This document shows, one piece after another, positions 1 through 6,285 of a stretch of DNA of 17,803 nt. A program made the position numbers and the translations under genes. The stretch lies in the NCBI GenBank assembly GCA_963724535.1, contig CAVRVD010000024.1, forward strand, positions 1 through 17,803. The letters run 5' to 3'. The DNA comes from JADJPO01 sp963724535 (GTDB lineage: Bacteria; Actinomycetota; Actinomycetes; Actinomycetales; Kineosporiaceae). Below the pieces are notes generated by a model, which was not told where the DNA came from, did not search any database, and worked only from the letters and a program-made list of their open reading frames with translations. Numbering within the stretch: the first letter of the stretch is position 1; each line of letters opens with the position of its first letter.

Positions 1-2
1 GG

Positions 3-506
3 TCAGTGAGTCTCCTCGGCCTGAACAGGGCCGACCCGGCGAAGCCGGAGACACTCCCGGACACCGAACCAGCGCAGCGTCCGCCGCTCTTGCGCAGAGA
101 AGGCATGAGCGACCTGCGTGCTCGGGACCACCTCCGGCTGATCTACTCGGTAGCTGCTCCCTTCATGGACCACGGTGGCGGACCCCTGCGCCAGGACGTT
201 CTTGAGCCAGTCGGTGTTCGGCCCGTACGGCAACGCGATGACGAACCCCTCGGGCGCCTCCAGGACGGTGACGGGGGTCTCGTAGGCCGTGCCTGACGTC
301 CGGCCGGTGTGCCGGATGATCGATGCCCTCGCCCCCGGCTTGCCCGCCGACGGCAGCAGCCGGGGGTTGCCGACGTCCCGGGCGAGCCGGCGGACCCGGT
401 CAACGATTAGCGGGTACTTCGTGCGCATCCCGACCACGAAGACCACGAAGAGCGCCGCTATCGCTCCCAGAAGAACGCCGATCACTGTCCCCGCTCGTCG
501 CAACAC
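3..506 (-). CDS. Deazaflavin (F420)-dependent nitroreductase-family protein, membrane-anchored
   Basis: The 167-residue product resembles the Ddn/DUF385 (TIGR00026) family of deazaflavin-dependent nitroreductases and quinone reductases. What is seen: one hydrophobic segment at about residues 7-27 that should anchor it in the membrane, then the family core with HTGRTSGTAYETPV (about 67-80), GFVIALPYGPNTDW (87-100) and LKNVLAQG. Members of this family usually bind F420H2 and reduce nitro compounds or quinones; the substrate cannot be read here. I chose the GTG at 506 because a GAAGG ribosome binding site lies 8 bases upstream; a GTG at 512 is possible. The frame stays open upstream to 791, but that extension is unlike the family and looks like a separate remnant. 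The gene ends two bases from the window edge, so its downstream neighbour is not visible. Confidence 0.8.
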   Translation of the reverse strand: MLRRAGTVIGVLLGAIAALFVVFVVGMRTKYPLIVDRVRRLARDVGNPRLLPSAGKPGARASIIRHTGRTSGTAYETPVTVLEAPEGFVIALPYGPNTDWLKNVLAQGSATVVHEGSSYRVDQPEVVPSTQVAHAFSAQERRTLRWFGVRECLRLRRVGPVQAEETH

Positions 507-544
507 GACCACACCCTTCTTGAAGAGAAGCACCGGTCGCGACC

Positions 545-725
545 CTATGCACCCCCGAGCCCACGGTCCATGGCCGCCTCTCGCGAGAACAGCTCCCGAA
601 CCGTCTCGACCCCGCACATCGGCGACCGCGTCATCGACGGCGTCCCGCGGGACCGCATCGAGGAACACCCCCAGGGTGAACCGATCGGGACGCACCACCG
701 GACGATCCAGCGTCTGGGTAGCCAT
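545..725 (-). pseudogene. Possible N-terminal remnant of an IS4-type transposase
   Basis: Reading from an ATG at 725 gives a short segment containing FTLGVFLDAVPRDAVDDAV. This is reminiscent of the N-terminal region of actinobacterial IS4-family transposases (pattern: LGV, then VPRD/VPPE, then LVD or AVD). After about 40 residues the similarity stops. The catalytic DDE domain is absent. The frame runs on into the start of the downstream oxidoreductase, while a second frame ending at 545 carries a different continuation. I read it as a truncated, probably frameshifted remnant rather than a gene. The assignment rests on remembered motif similarity and is weak. Confidence 0.3.
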
Positions 726-892
726 GGCCACCAACGGGCACATCTCCTGGGCCGCCACCGGGCAGGTCCCACGACCGCCCCTGGGCAGCACTCAATGGCC
801 CTTGACAACTCGTTCTTCGCGTTGCCAGGCTCATTCTGCCGCTCATAGGAGCGGTTACCTGAGGTCACCTATCAGTTCGACAACCGTTCGTC

Positions 893-991
893 ATGGACTG
901 GGACGACTACCGCACGACCTTCGACGCCGAAGCAACGCCCTGGGACGTCGCGCTACGCGCGACCCTCGACTGGTGGCAGCACGAGATCTGA
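893..991 (+). pseudogene. Short orphan ORF, probably a C-terminal gene remnant
   Basis: A 32-codon frame starts at the ATG at 893 and ends at 989-991. Its sequence contains DWDDYRTTFDAEATPWDVAL followed by a Trp-rich end. That kind of ending (an acidic stretch, then TPWDVAL and DWW) looks like the C-terminus of a larger enzyme, perhaps an NAD-dependent epimerase. The frame is closed upstream by a TGA at 860, so nothing longer is present. No ribosome binding site is visible. The rest of the stretch between 726 and 998 holds nothing I can assign. Function unknown. Confidence 0.22.
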
Positions 992-997
992 GCTGAA

Positions 998-1213
998 TCA
1001 GGAGACCCAGGCCGGGTGAGCATGGGCGACCCGCTGACCGATCGGCCCCTCCCCGAACAGCTCGAAGAACCGGTCCACTTGGTCCAGGCGGCATCGTCGA
1101 TGCGGAGGTCCTGTCCTGTGGCCCGGGCAAGATCCCAGCCGTGCACCGTCAGCTCCTCGACCGCGAGGCTGCGAGGCGCGGGCACAGCCCAGCCCGAGCC
1201 GAAGTCGGCCCGC
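998..1213 (-). pseudogene. Frameshifted remnant of a TIGR03086 (mycothiol-dependent isomerase-like) protein
   Basis: One minus-strand frame contains LAVEELTVHGWDLARATGQ, a hallmark of the TIGR03086 / maleylpyruvate-isomerase-like (DinB-fold) family, whose members carry a metal-binding His in the HGWDLA segment and are linked to mycothiol chemistry. After about ten more residues the continuation (VDRFFELFGEGPIGQRVA) is in a different frame and ends at 998. The frame is closed upstream by an in-frame TGA near 1232, so the N-terminal half is missing. The family is normally about 190-200 residues; only about 70 remain. It is a decayed fragment, good evidence that an ancestor carried this gene next to the hydrolase. 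Confidence 0.6.
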
Positions 1214-1320
1214 TGACGATCCGGATCCGGTCATCGATCGGCCATGCGGGACACCGAGCGTTGTGCGACTGGAAGGACGCTCCGAAAGAAGTCTGTGGCT
1301 GGCGAACGAGCTCGGCTGAT

Positions 1321-2079
1321 ATGCCTGGAGTCATGATCCTCCATCACACCCTCGCGGGCAGGGGTCCAGCGGTGCTCCTGTTGCACTCGACGGCGACGGA
1401 TTCGCGGCAGTGGCAGCCCCAGATCCACGACCTCCGCCGCGACTTCACCGTCGTGGCGCCGGACCTTCGCGGGTACGGCCGCTCGCCGTTGACCTCGGAT
1501 CCGTTCTCGCACGCCGAGGACGTCATCCGATTGATCGACAGTCTGGGTCTGGACAGTTGCGCCATCGTGGGGTCATCGGGTGGCGGTGCCGTCGCCCTCC
1601 AGGTGGCCTCCACTGTCCCGGAGCGGGTGAGCGCCCTCGTCCTGCTCTGCGCTGCGGCCGAGGGTGTGGAGCCAACGGCCGACCTCCGCCGCTTCGCCGA
1701 ACGGGAGACAGCGCTGCTGCAGAGTGGGGACGTGCCCGGAGCAACTGAGCTCAACGTCGACATGTGGCTGCAACCGCAGGTCGAGGAGGAGACCCGTGAG
1801 CTGTTCCGCGAGATGCAGTCGCTCGCCTTTCGCGTGCAACTCGCCGCCGGTGAGGATGTACACGAGCACGACGTCGAGACCGACCTTGCCCGCATCACCT
1901 GCCCGACCACCGTCGTTTCCGGAGCCCGCGACCTCACCTGGTTCCGCGCGGTCGCCGACTTTCTGGCAGCCGAGCTGCCCCGTGCCACCCGCATCGACCT
2001 GCCGTGGGCCGGCCACCTCCCCAACCTCGAGCGCCCGGCCGAGACCACGCAGCTCATCCGCCACTGGATCCGGCCCTGA
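1321..2079 (+). CDS. Alpha/beta-fold hydrolase
   Basis: A 252-residue single-domain alpha/beta hydrolase. Visible landmarks: the oxyanion-region strand AVLLLHSTATDSRQW (about 17-31), the nucleophile elbow VGSSGGGAV with Ser86 as candidate nucleophile, a candidate acid Asp204 in SGARDLTWF, and the catalytic His232 in WAGHLPNLERP. The length and layout (lid region about 115-185) match 3-oxoadipate enol-lactonase or haloperoxidase-like hydrolases, but the substrate cannot be deduced. Start: ATG at 1321 or ATG at 1333, four codons later; neither has a clear ribosome binding site at normal spacing, and homologues typically begin near the HHTLAG segment, which suits both. The frame is open upstream to 1141 only because of high GC. 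It converges with the LysE-type gene; no strong terminator is visible in 2080-2183. Confidence 0.85.
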   Translation: MPGVMILHHTLAGRGPAVLLLHSTATDSRQWQPQIHDLRRDFTVVAPDLRGYGRSPLTSDPFSHAEDVIRLIDSLGLDSCAIVGSSGGGAVALQVASTVPERVSALVLLCAAAEGVEPTADLRRFAERETALLQSGDVPGATELNVDMWLQPQVEEETRELFREMQSLAFRVQLAAGEDVHEHDVETDLARITCPTTVVSGARDLTWFRAVADFLAAELPRATRIDLPWAGHLPNLERPAETTQLIRHWIRP

Positions 2080-2183
2080 CCCGAAGCGATCGCATCAGCT
2101 CATGGATGAGGTGGTTGCGCCGTTCACGGCCTGGCCAAGCCCGGCGCTGGGGAAGACACGCGTGGGGCGTGAGGATCCCGTGT

Positions 2184-2795
2184 TCATCGGGCTTGTATGG
2201 CGAGTCGGGCGCTGAGCGCGACGAAGGTGCCCGAGAAGGCCCGACGCATCCATGTCATCGCGCGTGGCCGTGAGGTGATGTGGCGACGCACCGCGGCTGC
2301 GGATACCCCGTAGGCCACGAACACCAGGAACGTCACCAGCATGAACACGGCGCTCAGCCCCAGCATGCGCACGAGCGTGCCCGGTTGTCCGGCAGGCACG
2401 AACAGGGGCAGGAAGGCGAAGAAGAAGATCGTCAGCTTCGGGTTCAGCAGGTTGATGAGCACCCCGCGCACGATCACGGCGCGCGCTGACGCGGTCTCGG
2501 TGTCTGCCTCAACCACCAAGGTCCCCTTGTCCCGGAACGTCACCCACGCGAGGTAGAGCAGGTAGGCCACGCCCAAGATCTTCATCGTCTGGAACGCGAC
2601 CGCGCTCGTGTGCAGCAATGCGGCCAGGCCGGTGATGGCGGCCAGCATGTGCGGCACGATCCCCAACGTACAGCCGACCGCAGCGACGAGTGCGCCCCGA
2701 GCACCCCGTGATAGGCCGGCGGCCAAGGTATAGATGACCCCGGTGCCTGGAGTGGCGACCACGACGAGCGTGGTGAGTAGGAACTCGACCGACAT
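2184..2795 (-). CDS. LysE/RhtB-family transporter (amino-acid or small-metabolite exporter)
   Basis: A 203-residue inner-membrane protein of the LysE/RhtB translocator family, which exports amino acids or related metabolites by proton exchange. Features: a first hydrophobic segment with VVVATPGTGV (11-20; the family usually has TPGP), the GLSRGARGAL loop (27-36), five or six hydrophobic segments in all, and the conserved NLLNPK motif (115-120) before the FFFAFLPLFV segment. The ATG at 2795 is well supported by GAGGAGGG just upstream; a longer frame to 2864 is not needed. It lies 75 bp downstream of the TetR-family gene on the same strand, so that regulator is a reasonable candidate for controlling it. 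The C-terminus is short and basic. Substrate not determinable. Confidence 0.88.
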   Translation of the reverse strand: MSVEFLLTTLVVVATPGTGVIYTLAAGLSRGARGALVAAVGCTLGIVPHMLAAITGLAALLHTSAVAFQTMKILGVAYLLYLAWVTFRDKGTLVVEADTETASARAVIVRGVLINLLNPKLTIFFFAFLPLFVPAGQPGTLVRMLGLSAVFMLVTFLVFVAYGVSAAAVRRHITSRPRAMTWMRRAFSGTFVALSARLAIQAR

Positions 2796-2870
2796 GGCCC
2801 CTCCTCGTCGGCTGTCCGATCTGGGAACTCTACTCACGTCGCGCTGCCAGACCTGAAGGGACACTGGTGC

Positions 2871-3734
2871 TCAGGTCTCCGAGACGTTGGGCGGTGCCGA
2901 CAAGGTGTCGGCCAATCCGTTCAGGTTGAGGTCGAGGCCGGCGTCGAAGCTGGCGTCGTCCTCGAGTCCATCGGATGCGAAGAAGGCGTTCTCCAGAACG
3001 GTCGCCACGTGATCCAGGCCGCGGTCGCGGGCCAGCGCCGCCACCTGCGTCACGACCTCCGGGGTCATCCACAGGGCGCGCTCGTCCGTGCCCTGGGGGA
3101 CGAGTCGCTCCCGATCTCGCACGGCGGCCGCTCGGACGTAGCCGTCGATGACCGAGGCTGCCCACATCGCCGGAGCGGCGTCGAACCCGGCGGTGCTCAG
3201 GGCATGGAGCAACGCATCCAGCCAAGCGAGCATATTCGGCATCAGGGGCACGTAGACCTGCACGTCCACCAGCCAGGGATGGGCTCGATGACGCTCACGG
3301 ATTCCCCGCAGCCAGAACCGGACGGCGTGATCCCAGGGAAGGGCGTTGGGCATCGTCGGGGCAGGTCCCATCGCGCGCTCGCCCAGGAGCACGTCGAGCT
3401 CAGCGCGGGAGCCCAGGTAGCGGTACAACGCGTTGGTCGTGACGCCGAGCCGCTCCGCCACACTGCTCAACGAGTGGCCACCGCGTCCCCGCTCGTCGGC
3501 GAGCTGCAACGCCACGTCGACGATCTCGTCCAACGACAGGCTTGCCTTCGGTCCCCGCCGTCCAGCCGGCGGTGCGACCCTCCATGCCCTGGCCAGTGGA
3601 GCGGGCAGTTGCGCCCCGTCGAAGGCGTCGGACCGTGCGCGTCGAATCTGTGATGGGAAGGGAGGCTGGTAACCCCGTGGCCAACGGCGATAGCGACTCC
3701 GCTGGCCAATGGACTGGGACCGGTCGCCCAGCAC
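2871..3734 (-). CDS. TetR/AcrR-family transcriptional regulator (start unresolved)
   Basis: A TetR-type DNA-binding repressor. The helix-turn-helix is clear: LSLDEIVDVALQLADERG (about 67-84) followed by SSVAERLGVTTNALYRYLGS (90-109). The long C-terminal part has the layout of the TetR_C_1 (tetracycline-repressor-like) group, whose members usually bind a small molecule and dimerise there. The family often has a basic leader such as RAWRVAPPAGRRGPKA before the HTH, and that is present (50-64), so the true start lies upstream of it. The only standard start in frame is the GTG at 3734, which adds about 45 unusual residues with no convincing ribosome binding site. The start is therefore uncertain and may be a rare codon in between, or the leader may be frameshifted. 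It precedes the LysE-type gene by 75 bp and may regulate it. Confidence 0.82.
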   Translation of the reverse strand: MLGDRSQSIGQRSRYRRWPRGYQPPFPSQIRRARSDAFDGAQLPAPLARAWRVAPPAGRRGPKASLSLDEIVDVALQLADERGRGGHSLSSVAERLGVTTNALYRYLGSRAELDVLLGERAMGPAPTMPNALPWDHAVRFWLRGIRERHRAHPWLVDVQVYVPLMPNMLAWLDALLHALSTAGFDAAPAMWAASVIDGYVRAAAVRDRERLVPQGTDERALWMTPEVVTQVAALARDRGLDHVATVLENAFFASDGLEDDASFDAGLDLNLNGLADTLSAPPNVSET

Positions 3735-3842
3735 ACCCGCCCCGCAGGCCGAACCTCTTGCGGCGCAGAGGCAGAGGCGGTCAGCGTCAGGCGGGATCGT
3801 TCGGTAGGGATCACCGGCACAGGCCCGAGGGCAACGGCGGAG

Positions 3843-4235
3843 TCATCCCTCCTCGGCCGCGAACTGTTGGATCGTCCGGGACAAGAGGCAGAACTCGTTG
3901 CCCTCTGGGTCAGCGAGCACCACCCAGCTCACGTCCGGTCCCTGGCCAACATCGACACGGCAGGCGCCGAGGGCGAGCAGCCTATCGAGTTCCTCGGCGG
4001 TGGTGCAGTCGTCGGCGCGCAGATCGATGTGAAGTCGGTTCTTGCCGACCTTGACCTCCGGCACCGCGAAGAAGTCGATACGCGGTCCCACGTCGTCGGC
4101 CGGGCCGATCGAGACCCCGGTCTCGTCCTGGTCGACGACACCCCACCCGAGGACGTCGCACCAGAACCGTGCCAAGGGTTCTGGGTAGACGGAGTCGACA
4201 CACAGGACAGCGAAGCGACTGGTCACCGAACCCAT
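3843..4235 (-). CDS. VOC-family (glyoxalase/bleomycin-resistance-like) protein
   Basis: A 130-residue protein of the vicinal-oxygen-chelate superfamily (Glyoxalase_6-like). Landmarks: the first beta strand FAVLCVDSVYPEPLARFW (8-25) with YPEPLARFWCDVLGW typical of actinobacterial members, a central strand NRLHIDLRADD (66-76) with a candidate metal-ligand His69, and the C-terminal DPEGNEFCLL (109-118) with Glu113 or Glu115 as candidate ligand. Such proteins are often annotated as glyoxalase-like but most have no proven reaction. The ATG at 4235 fits the family N-terminus; upstream GGATGGG is a weak ribosome binding site. It is on the same strand as the TetR gene, separated by 108 bp without a gene, so co-transcription is possible but not shown. 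Confidence 0.85.
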   Translation of the reverse strand: MGSVTSRFAVLCVDSVYPEPLARFWCDVLGWGVVDQDETGVSIGPADDVGPRIDFFAVPEVKVGKNRLHIDLRADDCTTAEELDRLLALGACRVDVGQGPDVSWVVLADPEGNEFCLLSRTIQQFAAEEG

Positions 4236-4498
4236 GATGGCCGACCCATCCGAACTCTGAGAACCTCGCGGTGGCCTCTGGCACAGCGGCGCTCAGGAAC
4301 CGCGACCGACGGTCTCGTGTCGTTCCGCACGACGATTCCCCTGATGGGACCGCGTTGTCGATGCCGAGGGGGCGATCTCTGCCCCGCGTCGCGGGCCGCA
4401 GTGTTGGGCAAGTAGGCCGCGGGACCATGGGGCACCCCGGGGGACGGTGATGGCCCAGACTTGACCCTCACACGGTGTCAGGTGGGAGAACTGGCGAC

Positions 4499-5130
4499 AT
4501 GGACGCCCGCGACACCAAGCCGTACGACCTCAAGAAGGACTTCGCCACCCTGTACGCCCCCAAGGTGGGCGGCTTCCACCTCGTCGAGGTTCCCGAACTG
4601 CGTTCCTGATGATCGACGGGCACGGTGACCCGAACGTGTCACAAGCTTATGCCGAGGCCGTCCAGGCGCTGTTCACCCTCTCCTACGCCGTCCGCGCAAC
4701 CGCGAAGAGCGAGATCGGGCGGGTGCACACCGTCGGGCCACTCGAAGGGCTGTGGAGCGCCGAGGACCCCCACGCGTTCGTCGCCGGTGACAAGAGTGCC
4801 TGGGACTGGACGATGATGATCTGCCAACCCGCCTGGATCACCCCCGAGATCGTCGAGACCGCGATGAGCACAGCGCAGAAGAAGGCGCTCGCGGCCCTGG
4901 ATCGCGTGCGCTTCGCACCGTACACCGAAGGCAGCAGCGTGCAGATCCTGCACATCGGCTCCTTCGACTCCGAGGCACCGGTCCTGGCCCGGCTTCACGA
5001 CGAGTACCTGCCCGAGCACGGCCTCACCGTCAACGGCAAGCACCACGAGATCTACCTGTCCGACCCACGCCGCACCGAACCGGCCAAGCTACGCACGATC
5101 CTGCGCCAACCAGTCACCTCACGCTCGTAG
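4499..5130 (+). pseudogene. GyrI-like (AraC effector-binding) domain protein, split by a one-base frameshift
   Basis: The ATG at 4499 opens a frame beginning with MDARDTKPYDLKKDF, the usual start of actinobacterial GyrI-like small-molecule-binding proteins. It stops after 36 residues at TGA 4607-4609 (VPELRS*). The rest of the family sequence resumes at the overlapping ATG 4609 (IDGHGDPN, then GPLEGLW, WTMMICQPAW, SVQILHIGSFDSEAP, GKHHEIYLSDPRR) and runs to 5130. Restoring a single T after CGT would give LRFLMIDGHGDPN, the expected junction, and an uninterrupted 210-codon gene. The family is close to this length. Either a real inactivating deletion, a base-call error, or re-initiation at TGATG explains it. 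The second part (173 residues) could be translated alone. A GGGAG motif lies before 4499. Both halves are otherwise well conserved, so any break is recent. Confidence 0.8.
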
Positions 5131-5147
5131 CCGCCGACGAGGGTGCC

Positions 5148-5187
5148 ACGCACCACGGCAGGGCCGACGGCGCGGTCTGGGGTGCGT
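5148..5187. terminator. Possible hairpin between convergent genes
   Basis: ACGCACC (5148-5154) is the exact reverse complement of GGTGCGT (5181-5187), giving a 7-bp stem with a 26-base loop between the GyrI-like gene and the convergent hydrolase remnant. There is no T-tract, so it is at best a weak terminator. Confidence 0.2.
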
Positions 5188-5315
5188 CAGGACCGTCCGT
5201 CGAGGAAGGTCGCTATGTCCTCGGCGAGCAGGGCAGGCTGGTCGAGGGCGGCGAAGTGGCCCGCCCGCGGTGCCATGGCGAGGTCCTTGGGGAACAGCGC
5301 GAACGCGGTCCGTCG
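5187..5315 (-). pseudogene. C-terminal remnant of an epoxide-hydrolase-type alpha/beta hydrolase
   Basis: About 42 codons read TAFALFPKDLAMAPRAGHFA followed by a typical hydrolase ending (ALDQPALLAEDI, then TFLDG). In epoxide hydrolases the FPKD segment and the catalytic-His segment GGHFAALEQP are separated by about 15-20 residues; here they are fused, which indicates an internal deletion as well as loss of the whole N-terminal part. The frame upstream to 5489 does not look like the family. It is a non-functional fragment lying between the GyrI-like gene and the ParA gene. Confidence 0.6.
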
Positions 5316-5499
5316 CTCAACCCGCGTCGCGAGCCAGCGACAACCGACAGGCGCCAGCCAGGTCGGCGGCGGGAGACGCCACGGGCTGAGACTCAGCTCG
5401 GTGTCGGCCCAGGCGCTGACCGGTCCCGAGCGCCCCGCCGGGGCGGGGACTGGGCCGGACTGCGCCGCGAGGAGGGACGGCTGCATCACGGCCGGCGGG

Positions 5500-6285
5500 T
5501 CACCGGACCGTCCGCGGGAGGTCGAGCCGCGCGGCCACCTCAGCCCACAGCCGCCCGTAGGCCACGGCCGCGGCGCTGCGCGGGGCCGTCGCCGTCACGG
5601 GCTCGCGGCGCTCGGCCATCTGCTCGACGACCGACAGCGCCGGGATGGCCACCGAGCTGACCTCGGCGACCTCACGCGGCAGGGACGACGCGAGGTCTCG
5701 GTGCAACCTCTTGCGCCTGTCGACCATCGACAGGAAGGCCAAGACCTGCGGGCGACGCACGCGCACGCCATCGTGGCCGCCCTCGTCGAGGGCATCGAGG
5801 AAGGCGAGGAGCTGGTCGAAGGACCGCAGCGAGAGCGACGCGGGGATCAGCGGGACGGCGAGCAGGTCGGCCGCGTGCACGACGCTTTCCGACGCCAGCG
5901 AGACGCTCGGCGGGCAGTCGAGGATGACGGCGTCGTACTCCTGCGCCAGCGGGTCCAGCAGACGACGCAGTCGCCGGGTGGGTCTCTTGAGCGCGTCCAG
6001 CTCCAGGTCGAGGGTGCGATAGGTGAAGTCGGCCGGTAGCAGGTCCAGCCGCTCGTAGTCCGTGCCCTTGATGGCGTCCTCGAGCGTGCGCCGGCCGGTG
6101 ACCAGGGCCTTGCCGCCGCCCTTGACGCGCGGGCGGATGCGCATCAGGTACGTCGCCGAGCCCTGCGGGTCCAGGTCCCACAGCAGCGTGCGCAGGCCCG
6201 ACGTCGCGGCGAGGTGCCCGAGGTTCACCGCTGCGGACGTCTTCCCGACGCCGCCCTTGATCGCGTACGTGGCGAGCACCTTCAC
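5500..6285 (-). CDS. ParA/Soj-family ATPase (orphan, no ParB nearby)
   Basis: A 261-residue member of the ParA/MinD P-loop ATPases, which form ATP-dependent dimers on DNA or membranes and position chromosomes, plasmids or other cargo. Visible motifs: deviant Walker A KGGVGKTS (10-17) with signature Lys10 and Lys15, Walker A' WDLDPQGS (36-43), Walker B AVILDCPPS (119-127) with Asp123, and the ASLSLRSFDQLL segment (149-160). There is no N-terminal HTH, so it is the short (Soj-like) type. The start is the GTG at 6285; GTGA overlaps the stop of the CHAD gene by 4 bp, so the two are translationally coupled in one operon with CHAD first. No parB or centromere-like repeat is visible within the window. 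This suggests the CHAD protein, or something it binds, is the partner or cargo adaptor. Confidence 0.92.
   Translation of the reverse strand: MKVLATYAIKGGVGKTSAAVNLGHLAATSGLRTLLWDLDPQGSATYLMRIRPRVKGGGKALVTGRRTLEDAIKGTDYERLDLLPADFTYRTLDLELDALKRPTRRLRRLLDPLAQEYDAVILDCPPSVSLASESVVHAADLLAVPLIPASLSLRSFDQLLAFLDALDEGGHDGVRVRRPQVLAFLSMVDRRKRLHRDLASSLPREVAEVSSVAIPALSVVEQMAERREPVTATAPRSAAAVAYGRLWAEVAARLDLPRTVR

Noticed and set aside
507..791. N-terminal extension of the oxidoreductase frame to 791
   Set aside because: A GTG with a good ribosome binding site at 506 fits the family; the extension is unlike it and resembles a transposase start.
802..837. TTGACA hexamer as a -35 box
   Set aside because: No -10-like hexamer lies at 16-19 bp, and no gene starts downstream at a sensible distance.
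853..869. Imperfect palindrome around GGTTACCTGAGGTCACC as an operator
   Set aside because: It has central mismatches, and no intact gene starts next to it.
3573..3585. Alternative TetR start at the ATG at 3585
   Set aside because: It is in another frame and would need a frameshift; the in-frame leader RAWRVAPPAGRRGPKA is family-like, so the frame upstream is probably real.
4223..4471. Minus-strand ORF between the VOC and GyrI-like genes
   Set aside because: No recognisable family, Arg/Pro/Ser-rich composition and no ribosome binding site; treated as non-coding.
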